Assembly (NCBI GenBank): GCA_004794655.1
Contig: SMMW01000576.1
Location: 434,001-498,000 of the forward strand
DNA length: 64,000 nt
Direction of reading: 5' to 3'
DNA from: Marisa cornuarietis
Lineage: Eukaryota; Mollusca; Gastropoda; Architaenioglossa; Ampullariidae
The notes under the pieces were generated by a model. The model searched no databases, was not told the origin of the DNA, and saw only the letters and a program-made list of their open reading frames with translations. This document shows, piece by piece, positions 1 to 12,422 of this stretch. Position 1 is the stretch's first letter, and every line of letters starts with the position of its first letter. The position numbers were made by a program, and so were the translations under genes.

Positions 1-108
1 ATTGGTATGAAATTATTGTTCTTTAATAGAATCAACTAGTTACAAGAAAAAGAATAAGTTGCTGCTTTTAAGTTTCCATTTTAGAGTAAGCAATAGCATG
101 ATTTTCAG

Positions 109-1480
109 CCAGGTTCAGCTGGACCCAGTGCTCGCAGAAATTGCATTGTTAAGAAATGAGGGAGACAGAAGCCTGCTTCCTTGGAATGATTTGATTATCA
201 GGTAATTTATATAAATATCAGTAGCAATTTTGAAATGTAGTTTACTCATCATATTTTGACTTGTAAAATGGCATTATGCTTGTTTGTAATCTAGCTGATA
301 GATTTTCATCTTGCTTTGGTCTGCAAGCTAATTAAACTGCTTTCCAAGCCACCATTGATTTAGTTATGTAATGTAATGTTGAAGCAAGTTAGCTTGTATT
401 CATTTTGTATGTCTAGCAGAGAGAAAGCATATTTGGAATAGAGATATGTGTTTGTTGGCAATTTTATAAGTAAACTTTCTTTGTTTTTTTTTTCTTTTTT
501 TTTAGAATTACAGACAAGATGCAGCCTGGTTGTCTCATCAAGCTCGCAGGTCAGCAGCCAGTCTTAAAGAAAGGAAAGATGGAACCCATTAAGTTGAATG
601 TTGTTCAGAGAGGCTCACAAAAGAAGGTCTGTGTTGTATCATTTCTGGTTATGACTGTGTCATTTATTAAGCTCATTCTCATTTACTGTAGAAGAAATTA
701 TTAATGTGTGTGAAATGAGTATGTGAAAAGAGACAGAATGAAAAAGGAAAGCAAAAATCAAGAGTTATTTTAAGGAAGCATAAAAATGTTCCAAAGGACA
801 TTAGCATTTGATCCTACACCAAATTACAGTTACAGATTTTGTTTTTTGCTTTTTTTTTTGTTTTTGGAGTTGCACTGCTAACTACAGGTCAGCTAATCAA
901 GTTTTATTTCATCACTCTTAACAACAGGTGACAGTCATTGAAAACTTGGAGTTTTATGGCGTCGATCCTCGTGTTTTTGCTCACACTGTGCAAATTACTA
1001 TGGCTTGCAGTGCAACTACAGTAGACTCTGAGCAGAAAAACCATGGTGTGAATGTGGTTGTCCAAGGGAACCAGATGTCTTTTATTTCTAAACTATTGTT
1101 AGGTGAGTTGTTGTTGTTGCTCTGAACAATGGTTCCTACCCCCTCCTCCATTTGTTAGTGACATTTTAGAGTCCTTAACCTTAACACTACTGGTTTTATT
1201 GACTCAAAATTGGACGGAGGCATTAGGTTCTCATGTCACGCAAAAAAAAAAAAAACTAGCAAAAGAAAAAGAGTGCATTCACATTCTCTGGACAGTTATG
1301 TCTGACTTTCACCCAAGATATCCCTGAGCATTAAAGTAATTAAATACGATTTATAAATGCAGTATAATTTATTAAACAAATACAATTGCAAATTATAATT
1401 TTTACCTTGCAGACAAATACAAGATTCCAAGGAAGTACATACAAGGCCTTGAGAAAGTACCTAAAGCTAAGAAAAAGTAA
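109..1480 (+). CDS. EIF2D: eIF2D (ligatin), C-terminal exons, 5' partial
   Basis: Four exons read in one frame: about 109-201, 506-626, 928-1102 and 1413-1480 (TAA at 1478-1480), with GT-AG junctions and matching phases (2, 0, 1). The product is the C-terminal part of eIF2D, a non-canonical initiation and recycling factor that delivers tRNA to the 40S P site. The first exon (LLPWND...) ends the SWIB/MDM2-like region. The other three form the SUI1/eIF1-like domain: KKGKMEPIKLNVVQRGSQKK, then VTVIENLEFYGVD, then VQGNQ, then the typical basic tail PRKYIQGLEKVPKAKKK. The exon 2/3 junction falls inside the conserved QKK-VTV segment. DENR shares the SUI1 fold, but the SWIB-like lead-in and the PRKYIQGLEK tail favour eIF2D. 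The left acceptor could also be at 119. The N-terminal PUA/MCT part lies outside the window. Confidence 0.93.
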
Positions 1481-1648
1481 CTGAGCAAGTGACTTCGTGT
1501 TGTGACATGTAGTAATAATAGTGCTCATTTTAAAAACTGGGAAAAAGAAAACTATTTAAATTGTCAAATAAGACATCTCATGTAGATACTGGACAAGTAA
1601 AGAAAGCCACCATGTTGGATCAGTGTCGAAGGCACTGTCATGATTTGA

Positions 1649-1654
1649 AATAAA
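1649..1654 (+). terminator. Polyadenylation signal of eIF2D
   Basis: AATAAA lies about 170 bp after the eIF2D stop codon, in AT-rich sequence on the same strand. It is the first canonical hexamer downstream and a reasonable 3' end signal. The cleavage site itself cannot be seen. Confidence 0.5.
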
Positions 1655-4499
1655 GTGTTAGACATAATTTTACACAAATGGTGTGCAAACAAAGGAGACT
1701 TAAAACCAGGTATTCTGTTTGAGTGTTTTTTTTATCAAGATCAGGAAGGTATGAATCGACCATGTATTGTAAATAACTAAGGAAAGAATTATCCAACCTT
1801 GAGCAAACCATTTTAGGAAATGCCTCCATGCTAGTCCCACCACTTATTTTTCATAAAATCTCATTTTTAATTTCTTCATTTCCCGACACAAAATCTTTTT
1901 CCAAAGTGAAAAACGCTATTGTATCTTCGTTTGCCAAAGCAACCTCTGTTATTTATGTCTGTGTCGTCAATGACCGCTCCGATCTCTACTGAGATGATAC
2001 TAACAGGCATAGTGCAGATCTCTAATGTCTGGGTTTTAAATAAGTGCTTTCTTATGTGGTGTCTTGTTTCTGGACCATTATTAAAAAATAATGGTTACTG
2101 ATAGTACATGACGAGCGCGCTTTGTCAATCTTTTGATATTTCTATAGAAAGAAATGTTTTCTGGGCCATGATTAAAATAAGAATTGCTAATACCTTTTGG
2201 TGTGTATGTTAAGCCCGGACCACATTATTTGGAGAGTAAATCGGGCTACCCAGAGAAAACTACATGTGAAGACGTGCCTCATCCATAAAGAAGTTGTGTG
2301 CCCCGAGTCATGTCTTGAACCCAGAACAGTACGAGTCTCACTGTTATGGTGACAAGCAAGCGCTTTATCACTAAGCAAGCGGCCCGCCCCCTTGACAGAT
2401 TTTGGCTTTGCAGGCTACACGGTTGAAGTACTTCTTCATTCTAATTTGACAGATCTCGCAGGTTACAACCATATCCTGTTCAACTTTTATAACCCCTTGA
2501 TAGCAGACGAACATGTTTTTGTGCCTTAGCTGCGCTCATGCCATAAATATTCAAAGCTTTTTTTTAACGATAGGATCAATTAGTATCTAGGGAGAGGTTT
2601 GTTTAAATAAATCAACAAATGCTGTGGAGCAGCTTTCGACGGTATCAAGTCGAGAACACACTAAAAAATGAGAAACATGACGTGAGAGAATAGTGTATTG
2701 TGTACAAGCAAGTACATAATGCAGTGAAAGAGACTGCCTCGTCAACAATGAGTCTGTGGCAAAGAGCGCAAATTTTTGGTCATGCCAGACTGCGCAAAAC
2801 TGAAATTTAATTTTGAACCTCGGGCTATACCAAATAAATGTATAAAGGCGTTTAGTCACGAAGTGTTGTACTTCATGAAAGACCAGTTCTTTGATGCAAG
2901 GGTATATGGTTTTGATGCATGTTACAAATCTTTTGAGCTCTCGTCCACTCTTTATGATGCTTTCATAATCACTACCATTTCTACAATGAATTTTGCACAC
3001 GCAGAGAGTCGGGCGCGATTTTTGCTTTGTTCAAATGGTTCCAGATCTTCAACATCGCCTGGTACATGTTTCTCTCTCCGTGCAAAAATTAGAGACCTTG
3101 CAAGCAAGTGTCTGAGGATATTCTGGCCTAGCATAATCACCAAAAGAGAAATCCCCATGAGCCAGCTGGACAAATACGGCAAACATAATCAAAAAAAGAC
3201 GGAAGTGGCTATGGCATATTTGCAGAATGACACCAGATGCATCACCCAAAATAGCCCTTCATTGGACGGTTGATGGTAAGAGGAAACGTGATCCGCCCAA
3301 AGAAACATAGCGAAGATCAAAGTGAGGAAGAACTAAAGGACCAAAAACTGAACTGGAACAACATAAGCTCGATGTTATCAGATGAAAATGGAAAACTCTA
3401 GTGGATGCCTTATGTACTACCTAGGTGTGAAGAGCACTAAATAAGTATGCCTCGTCCGTGACGTTTTCCTGCCAAACAGTCTGAACTTTATAGTCTGTCT
3501 CCCATAATGTCTTTTTAGCTGTATTTTTCTGAGTAAAAGCAATCGGACAAGTAGTTTGTAGACGGTTTAAAAAAAGACGCAGTGTTGGATGATTTGTCAC
3601 TTTTAATTCATTCATGACTCCAGTTTCTCCGCGTTTTCTACAGAGTGAGTCGAATCGTGAGCTTAGAAAGAGTGGCATAGGAACCAGGTAAAAGACACCG
3701 AGGAGGCAAGAATGTGAACGTCGTTCACTGTCAGCATGGAGTTTGTAAGCCGAGCATCTTCCTTATGTCACTGAGAGAGAGCAATGTTTCGCGCGGTCTG
3801 CTTGTCGGGTACCTACCGAGTCATCCAGAAAAAAAGTCGGTAGTGAATGGGCCCGCAACACTGAACTTTCATGAACGCCAGTACCTGCCCGCCCAGCGGA
3901 CCCGCTATACGACGCTTTCACGCAGCGTTTTGTCTCCCCGGCTGGCTGAGTTTTCGACAGCGTGTTTGTATTACTTTTTTTTTTTTTTTACGATATCCCG
4001 ATGCGGTCTTTGAATGTCCCCACGACGAGCCCCGTTTTCTCTTTGTAAACCATTGATTTCTTTGCGCTTCACTTTCTTATTTTCTGTTTCTTATGTTCAC
4101 AGTGCCATGCCTTCGTCTCCTAGACGTGCATGTAAACGCACGATCCGTCTTCTGGAGAGTGTCAATAAAAATTTGTTTGTGTATTTGTTGTGGGACTGGC
4201 TCAATGCTAGTAGTACAAGCACGCCGTTTTGACACGATTATTTTTCGGGATCTTCCTTCTCAACGACTTTTCTGCCTGGTTTGCGTGCGCCACCTCAAAA
4301 CATACAGCAAGTGCTTCCAGTCTGTAGAGACAGTTGACTGGCAGAGCTTCAGACCAGACGACCAACAAAAACAAAAATCACGTCACGCTAAAGCAAAAAC
4401 AACAAACAAAACAAATAACGTCACGTTGACGGGACAGTGTCAACGCCTTCGCTTGACCTCAACACGGAGCAAGTAGGCGATTGCACTCTACGTGCATAA
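1655..4499. other. Intergenic stretch with a SINE and no supported gene
   Basis: No exon chain or recognisable protein was found here. The longest open frames (2776-3273 plus, 2587-3000 minus, 3421-3678 minus) overlap one another on opposite strands and match no family I know. A tRNA-derived SINE sits at about 2190-2395. GC content and CpG frequency rise from about 3700 towards the putative promoter before 4796. Confidence 0.5.
2190..2395 (-). mobile_element. tRNA-derived SINE
   Basis: Read on the minus strand, the element begins near 2390. It has an A-box-like segment at 2361-2378 (TTGCTTAGTGATAAAGCG) and a B-box-like segment at 2312-2322 (GGGTTCAAGAC), spaced as in a tRNA head. A non-tRNA body follows, running down to about 2190. 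The CGCTTGCTTGTCACC stretch after the A box is typical of tRNA-derived SINE heads in molluscan genomes (family knowledge). It does not fold as an intact tRNA, so it is a retroposon and not a tRNA gene. Confidence 0.65.
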
Positions 4500-4816
4500 A
4501 TATTACCTACGGCAGTCGTGCTTCTGACACGCACACATTCTCTTCATTATAGCGAGTACTAACGGGCAGAGTGGAAAAAAAAGTGGGAAGAAATTGCCAG
4601 CGCGGGAGAGAGAGAGAGAGAAGCGGTAACCATCCAGTCGGCGCAGGAACACGGCCCACAGCAACGAGTGAGAGTGATTTGGTCGCCGGGTGTAAATACG
4701 GGGGGCGATCTGACGGGTGGCCAGAGAAGTGTAAGGCCGAGAGTGAGGCGAGGATCGAGGTCTGAAGTATCATGCTGTAACCGAGGCCCGCAAGCATGCC
4801 GAAACTCGGACGACGG
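4500..4816 (+). promoter_or_regulatory. GC-rich promoter, 5'UTR and putative first coding exon of the C1orf87-like gene
   Basis: A CpG-containing purine-rich leader ends in ATG at 4796-4798 (context AAGCATGC), followed by seven codons (MPKLGRR) and a strong donor GTGAGTG at 4817. This looks like a housekeeping-type first exon. The donor is phase 0, as is the acceptor at 18520, the first recognised exon of the C1orf87-like gene. With these 21 bases the whole coding model is 1872 bases, an exact multiple of three. The link is inferred from phase and orientation only, and other exons could lie between. Confidence 0.45.
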
Positions 4817-7039
4817 GTGAGTGTGTTTAGCGTCTACTACTATTTGTCCGCCCCCCTCACTGAGAGGGCTTATTTGTTCCCTTTTCTATGTTTTTTTTTT
4901 TTTTTACCCCCTTCTCTCTTTCTCTTGTTTCTCGAGGTTAATGCGATGACTCTTAACTTGACAGGTTGTCGTAAAATTAGGAACCGGCGTACTGGGAAAT
5001 GCCTGATTGTTTAGATTATAATTTTAGACAGTTTATAGGCATCCCAGAGATTCTGAAGACCGAAACGCCTAGCAGTTTTCCGATAGTTCGGGGACCCAGA
5101 GTTTTGTAAATCCACGTTGATGGCTTCCAGTGTGGAGGGAAGGTTAAAGATCACGACCCTTCCACCCACTCCTATCTCTCTCTCTTTTTTTCTTTTTTTT
5201 TTTTTTTTTTGAAGGCAGGTGGGCTGACAAAGTCATGGGGATGAAGGCTGATTTAGTAAATTGATCTTCAGCCTTTCTCAGTCGGCGATTGCAAACAAAA
5301 GGGTCCGAGACACATGGAGACAATGCACCCTGTTCATTAGATTGCTGGAATGCAATGACTTCAACGGCGCTGAACGACCTTATGAGACTTCTTTTGTTAC
5401 TTGTGACATTTAGTGAGCACAGAGGTTAAACTGAGACTTTGCTCCTATTGCTGGCCCTACCGAAAAGCCAGAAATTGCTGTGCAGAAATGAACACCGGAC
5501 ATTCTTTGAGTCTTATTCAAGATAAAGCGGCATTCGCTGGTGAGACGAGAGAAAATGAATTGTCCTCATTAGTTAAATTAATGCAGCTTATTGAAAATAT
5601 TTATTATAAAATTAGAAGCTTATGTGGATTATGAATACTAAACAGTCTTTTCTTACTTTCAATCCTTTAAAAACTGGAACTGGTAATAAAGACTACACAG
5701 AAATTATAAGCTAACTTCAAGAGATGACCTAACTGTTGCTATAACAATTCTTCAGTGGAGTGTTTGGCTAGTTTTCTGCGAGTCATATGGTCCACAGACA
5801 TATAACATCAAAAGCCGTTTATCGCCAGTGAATATTTCCATGTGTCGAAGAAATATTCAAGAAATCTCTAGAATTATTTTTGTGTCATTACAGATCCTCT
5901 GCTTTATTGGAAAAGTTTTTTTTGGCGGCAGGGGTGGGGTGGACGCGAGGGTGGTGGAGTGAAACAAGGTCACACATTTCGTTACTGTCAACTAGCTCCA
6001 ATTCTCAGACCCGGAGTGCAGGGGCTTTCTTGTCTCCTTTAACACATAAAAAATGTCTGTAGGGATGGTTCTTTGTGATAAAATTATGGGATCTTTTATG
6101 TACAGAAAGTGGATACGACCGTTCATGCTACCCATCCAAAAAAAGGCTTACCCTTTGCGTTTGAGACTGCTTGCTTCACCAAGCATCAGCACAAACTAAA
6201 TGGGTAGCGAGGATCGGATAACAAGTTCACGTCAAAACTACTGGGAAACAGCTACATTTCTGGTAAACGTGGTAACAGTCTCTGAATTCGAAGTAGTTCA
6301 AAGTTAAGTTTATAGCATCCCATAACTAGTAGCCTTTACCTTCACTATAGCGTATTGGGCACCCATTTCTGCTGGGTGGGCGCAGGGCTAGGCGATTCGC
6401 TAGGAAAGAACGAAGCCAGCACCAAACCGGTAAACTTGTGATCTACGGGCACAATTATTTCGTCTTCATGTCAGTTTTAGACTCTTTTACACCGACTTCC
6501 TTTCTTTGGATTGTATTCTTGTCGATGTATTTACATGTACAATGTCTACAGGAAATGCAAGCCGTCAGAAGAATCAGAAAAGATACATACTGCCTTTTTT
6601 CAGTTAATGAAAGAGATCTTCCTTTCCTCCGGTTGTGAACCCTTTTCTTATAAAATTGGATACTACAACCATACATCACCAGCTGACGTCCAATAGGATC
6701 TGAATCTTTTTTTTCATTGATAAATCTATCGTTTATTGATACAACTCCATTCTACGTACAGAACGTGGGTCGTATTCTGATATTCATGCCACTAATTTGT
6801 GTTTAGGGCTGTTTTCTACATTTGATTATTTAAGGGCATGTGACGGTTTCGTCTCCTCTCTGTGGATTTTGTAACCACTTCATGCTTAAGTCGTTGTTGT
6901 TCTACATGAATGATCGGGGTCAGTATTATTATTTTTTGTTGTTGAGAAACATAGCTATAACCACGAACTAGTGTTGTTAGTAAGGGACTGATGTTGTAAG
7001 CAACGCAAGGAACTAACACTATGATCGACACATTTTGTT

Positions 7040-7310
7040 TCTAAGGAGAAAGAGCGCCACTAATCTACTCGCAAGAATCCTATACACGTCCGTACAAGAA
7101 TTGTATAATAATAACAATACGCCCAAGATTTGGTTTCGCTTCCTAGCTCTAAACACCAGACGTGCTGATGAGTTCTGTACTTTCTGGAGTTTGTAAAGAA
7201 GGTATGCAAGCAAGGAGTTGCAATAATGAAGTCGAGAAAGAACAAACGCACGGACAAGAGTGTGAATGAGAACAAAAGAAGGACGGGGGCTGGATGGAGA
7301 GTGACAACTA
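7040..7310 (-). pseudogene. Non-LTR retrotransposon reverse-transcriptase remnant
   Basis: The minus-strand translation contains LVRAFVLSRLHYCNSLLAYL followed by LYKLQKVQNSSARLV. This matches the conserved end of CR1/Jockey-type reverse transcriptases, whose pattern is FV-SRLDYCNSLL, then LQ-VQN-AARLV. A few residues are missing between the two blocks. The sequence becomes unrelated after about 100 codons, and no endonuclease or full RT domain is present. It is a dead, 5'-truncated LINE fragment inserted against the direction of the neighbouring genes. Confidence 0.75.
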
Positions 7311-9496
7311 TATAGTAAACACACAGTTGCCAGAATGTTTCAGTACTTAATAATAATCATATAAATAATAATAATAATAATACCAATACTACAAATAATA
7401 ATAACAACAGAGTCCTTTTATCGTACATCACAACCCAAACAGAATGCACTTTCTGAGCTGAACAACGATAAACAGAGAAATGACATTTATTAGTTATCGT
7501 TTGTCATTAAAAATAAAATTTTTCAGCATTTGAAAGTTCATGTACGGGACACCAGATCACAATAACGGTTATACTGAAAAAGTGGTTTTCTTCACATTCT
7601 CTTCTTACTTTGCTTTCTATTCATCGTCATCATTGTCACCATTCCCAATGGAAAATTTCCGCCGATTTCACTCTGGTGCCTACTAAAAGATCAGTGTATT
7701 AAAAGCACCCAAGGGGTTGAGGGTTACTACTAATAATAGAACTTACATAGCGCTATTCATCAAAAGCGTTTTATAAAACCTGCCTACACGTCTATAAACG
7801 GGGGGTGGGGGAATGAACAACTCTCTCCGGATTAGAGACATGACCACTGTCTAAGAAAACAAATTATCACAGGCAAACACTTCACAGGAGCAATGGGTAC
7901 ACAGTGTAAATGAGTTATCGTTTTTGTGGTCTGATGAGAGAGACCTGGGGATGGGGGTAGGGGGAGGAAAACAAGATCAAAGAGAAGACAGGGTAGCTGA
8001 CACCAGGCACCAGAAGATGGGAGTACGGTGTCGGCGATCTCATTTCAAGTGCTCACAATAGTCCAAAAAAAAGGCATGGGTGGAATGGAAAGGTGGATCA
8101 GACTAAGCTGACGAAAAAAAAATTCAAATTTGAAATCTAAACAGTAAACAGATTCACTTAGAGAAACACAATAATGTGGAGAGGAGTCGAGCCCCAAGCT
8201 GCTAGGCTAATGGACATCCGTTTTATAGGATTCATCCAGCTTGATCTTGTTAAATCTCCCACAACTCCACTTTTCTTCAATCTGAAGATAAGAAAGTTGT
8301 TGTACCGCAGATGTTATCAATACAGTGATTACTGCCTGTCCGGGGTTCAAATCTCGCAAATGGCACACTATTCTTTGTCTGCGCGTGGCACCTGTTTACA
8401 GGACTGGCTGCTTTAGCCTTTGTTGTTGGCTCCAGATTAAATACCTATTGAGCTCTGCTATCCCCCCCACCCCTAACCACTTCCTATTTCCAAATTAAAA
8501 GACTGTTGACTACAAGACACCGGGGGCTTCAGTTAGTGACGTAACAGACTCGCCGGGCCTTCTTTTGTGCTCCAGCTGGTCTTGGCTTCACCACGCCCAA
8601 ACTGAAAACTACGACTTGGAGAACGATCCGTGATCGACGGCCATTTCTATTCCCGGGTAGGGCAGGCCTACGTGAAGTGAGTGTACAGAAGGGCTCTGAA
8701 TGACTGGGCATGTGATACTGTAGAAATTACGGCTATAGTAAACATGAACTTCGGGAAGATAAATAATATGGTCCTAGCCGCGTTTCTCTTTACTGTTAGG
8801 TTTTTTTATTTCTGGTCTTTGGTGTGCCCTTTTCCAGCTTTCCTGGCTAGTCTCATTAATGGCTAGTTCTGTTTGTCGCCACAGATCTTTGTGAGTCTAC
8901 ACAGTACATACGAGCCTATTCAGTCACACCTGAATGGGGAATGCTTACGACCTATCGTATTCATCCAGTTTTTATTTCTTTCCATCAGCGAAGAAGCTTC
9001 CCAAGACCAAAACTGAGCCCAAAAGGTCCGGACATCATGAATAATATTTTCACGCTTCCTGTAACAAAGGGGTAATACATTTCTGACTAGAAGGAAATTA
9101 TATATCTATCTGCATTCCCATAGCAACAATATGCGGTCTCTTTGAGTATGAGCCATCACTCTCGTGACATTTAAAAGAGCGGTAGGACGTCCGGGTTATT
9201 TTGACAACCCTATGATTTATTTTTTATAAACACGCAATCCAGCTCGAATAACGTTGCTGTCAGTGTATATGGACATTTAAAATTGCTATGAAAATATGCA
9301 CCCCACCACCTACTACACCGTTAGCAATAACTTCTGCCAATGGCTCTTAATATTTAATGTGCTGTATTATTGATACAGGAAAACTCTTAAACAATCTTTA
9401 AACAGGAAAGGTTTTCGTATTTTTGAAATCGAGCTCACAGTATAAAGGTGCGACTGCAAAGCAAGCGGACACAACTGTCAGCCCTCGACTTTTCAA

Positions 9497-9784
9497 TGGC
9501 AGTATTCGTGAAGCGAGGGTAAGTCTTTAGTTCCTGGGAAATTAAAGCCAAGCGTCTTGTCTACATAGTTATAAAACGGATTGAGACTCCGTGGATGTTG
9601 ACCCTTGGGACCGTAGCTATAAACTAGTGGCAAAGATCCCCTGGGGTAAAGTAACATACAAAAAAGAAAACAGTATTGACAGGGTCTGGACAGTGCTTCG
9701 TAACCACAGAGACAAAAAGGTTGTTCCTTATTTCCCTATTTTACCCTTTTGGCAACGACGTGCCCTCTCTTCATAAATACGGCC
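9497..9784. mobile_element. Palindromic foldback (MITE-like) DNA element, copy A
   Basis: The ends are imperfect inverted repeats: GGCAGTATTCGTGAAGCGAG on the left and, as reverse complement on the right, GGCCGTATTTATGAAGAGAG. The interior is collinear with a second copy at 48239-48513 inside an RPF1 intron. Shared blocks include CCCTGGGGTAAAG, GGTCTGGA followed by GCTTCGT, and TATTTCCC/CATTTCCC. It has no transposase. A GC-style terminal sequence like this is common in non-autonomous cut-and-paste elements, but I cannot assign a superfamily. Confidence 0.65.
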
Positions 9785-10009
9785 CCACTTGGGTTGCCTA
9801 AATACCTGGATACATCAACTTTTCTCCGACTCACCTTGACTGCGAGATCTTGCCAGAGAGAAGAGATAATCTATTCTCTCTGATCTTGCTCCTATACCTT
9901 GATGCTGTGTTGTAGTATCTTTGTATATTTATTGATATCTTTTGGTCTGTTTCTGTATGTGTGTTATGTTCATTTTAATAGTATATTTGTATATTTTTAC
10001 TTTTTGTAA

Positions 10010-10062
10010 AACACTTTTAGTCTACTGTGAAATGTGGAAACGTGATATAAAAATTATTATTA
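10010..10062 (+). repeat. 3' end of an ATT-tailed retroposon-like repeat
   Basis: The segment AAACACTTTTAGTCTACTG is followed by a short spacer, GATATAAAAA and an (ATT)n tail. The same layout (cgctttgag-like block, spacer, TTATTATTA tail) recurs at 24130-24192 and 55618-55695, and in reverse orientation at 38963-39230. This suggests retroposed copies sharing a 3' end recognised by one LINE machinery. Confidence 0.4.
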
Positions 10063-12157
10063 TTACTCAAAATATTTAGTAAACAGATCTTGGCCTTTAC
10101 GTTTTTGCCCGGGGAGATGTGTTTAAGGGATAGGAGAAGGGCAAAACATTTCATTTCTGTCATGTGACATCACTGAACCCTCTGTGTACAACCCAGTTGT
10201 TACTAAAGTTCTCTAGTGTAGTTGACTTTTATGTGGTGTATGTGCGTTTGACCGCTTGTCTGAAAACTTTTCCATAGTAGCACAGTAGCTCTAAGATAAC
10301 GTTTTCCGCTGTTGACATTTTAATAGCTGCTTCAGACAAGACGTGGTTATATCATAGAATGTACCAGCATGGCGAGAAGGAGACTGAGCCGACTTTGTTA
10401 CTGAATATATTCGTATGATGAGAAGAAACCTAAACCAGCTTCATTACTGAATATAATGGCAGGAAAAGAAAGAAATTTCAGGATGGTCGATGACGATGTC
10501 CTCCACTGATCCGGTAATAACGCCTAGGTTCGTGTAAAGAGAAAACATTACATGCACTGTTGCACATCATACATCACTGTCTCGAAGACGGATCGTTGAC
10601 GCAAGTCTCAACAGCACAGCAATTGTTAAAGGACCAGTGAGGTGGAAAATTGTTTTCTAATGATTGTGTAAAGCCCATATCTTACCCATGATACTATATT
10701 TTCAATTCTGGGCGAAGGAACCCCCTTCCGTTCTCGAGATACGCCTTACAAACGTCTCAACGAGATCAGAAACACAGATTGGGCATCGATGCGTTGACAT
10801 TGTGACGGCGTCAGCCGGTGGGTGAGCTGGGAACATAATTATGTTAATTAGCCATATGATGACGTCACGATTATGACCTCTTTCTGGCATTGGGAGGTCA
10901 GGTGTATAGTCTGCGAACGGAAGAGGGGGTCCATTACACCCCACTATAGTCTTTTAAACCGTAACCATACAGAAAGTGCTCCCGTCTCGTCGTAACGTTG
11001 ATTAGGAAAAAAATTGATTCCCGGCCGGGACCACAGTCTGTGTAGAGATGCACATTCTCCCCACTCAGTGAGTTTTCTCCGGCTACTTTGTTTTCCTGTC
11101 TCGTGTTGTTGGTCATCATTTAGAAGTTCGGGGATATTTTTTGTGACTATATATATTATGGGAACTTAACGCTTGTTTTAACGTATCTCAGTTAGGCCGT
11201 GGTAACACAGGCTTAGTTATATGACGTTTCGGTTAAAGTCGCAGGGTTCAAACGCATATCGGTGAAGTAGAGTGAGAACTTTATTCTGAAAAGTAATTTT
11301 CGAAAGTCTCTTTTGTATACATACATATATGTACGAACTCGCGAACGTTGAGCAGACAGGAAGCGTTAAAGAAGCTGGCAACTTTCAGCGATGGCATTTT
11401 TCCAAAGGTAATTTAAACAGCAGGGGCTAATACTTTGGTGTTCAAGCAGCTCTCTGTAAATCGAATTCACACAACGGGGTCACATAAATTACTGTTTTAT
11501 CGGTCGGAAAAGTCAAACGAGTCAGCTGTAGATATGATTGTACTTGTAGAGATAATCCCAGTCGCTTGCAAATATATTCGCAAGTTTGTATCGTGAAAGC
11601 CGTGGCCATTTCTTGAGAAGCCTTTTCAAAAGTACAAAAACTATGGGGTCATAGGTTGCTAAGGGGTGTTTCTAACTGGAGGCAATATTCTTGCCAAATC
11701 AAACGACCTTTTTATAACACGGTCAACATCAAAAGCGCAGTTTAAATGTCTACCTTACTTAGTGTAATTCGCATTTGTGACGATATTTTTATGAACACTG
11801 GAAAGTGAAAGTAGTCTGCAAAAATTGTGCTTAACTCCTTTGAAGACGATAAATTGATAACAAGAATAACGATGAGCGCAGTTTGACCTTCGGCGCAGTG
11901 TTATCGGAGGGAGCGTAAGGTTAAGTCGATGGTAGTACAGGCATGGCAGGCTAGACCACAGTGAAGATGTAGATCAGCCACCCCATATCACCGTCGCCGA
12001 TCTGTATATGACTGTGCGTCCTTCTACTGGGCACCCGTAAAAATCCTGTCAGAGCCGGACCGGTCGCTCTGTATAGTCACATAGATGACCCTCGTTTCTG
12101 TGTGTTAAATACACTTAATCTTGATGTGGTCGCTTACTCAGCTTGCACAAAAAATCA

Positions 12158-12422
12158 GGGGCCAGTTGCACAACACATTTCTAATTTTAAACACTTTTAG
12201 GCCTTAACTCTATTTAGATAATTAGTTTAAAGTGCACACCACAATTTTATAATTTTTAAAACTAAAACTGCTTTAAGTAAGATAAAGTTGTTTAAGTCTG
12301 ACTTTCCGTCCTGTCAGTACAATTTTTTGTATGTTTTCTGCAATGCATCAAAATGGCTAAGAAGAGATTTTGCTTCTTTAGAACAGTTTTAAGGTTTAGA
12401 AACGTGTTGTGCAACTGACCCC
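12158..12422. mobile_element. 265 bp MITE with ~28 bp terminal inverted repeats
   Basis: The left end reads GGGGCCAGTTGCACAACAC (12158 on). The right end, reverse complemented, reads GGGGTCAGTTGCACAACAC, and similarity extends through TTTCTAA with only two or three mismatches. The interior is AT-rich, with stretches such as AAAACTAAAAC, and has no coding capacity. This is the form of a miniature inverted-repeat transposable element. A clear target-site duplication was not seen. Confidence 0.75.

Noticed and set aside
2587..3273. Overlapping open frames of 137 codons (minus) and 165 codons (plus), with a signal-peptide-like start on the minus strand at about 3249.
   Set aside because: They overlap on opposite strands and have no splice-supported continuation, recognisable motif or promoter.
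9441..9520. A TATAAAG at 9441 followed by ATG at 9496, eight codons and a GTAAGT donor, looking like a first exon.
   Set aside because: The ATG and donor fall inside the left terminus of the palindromic element copy A. The same GAAGCGA-then-TAAGTCTTT sequence recurs in copy B within RPF1, so the splice-like site is repeat sequence.
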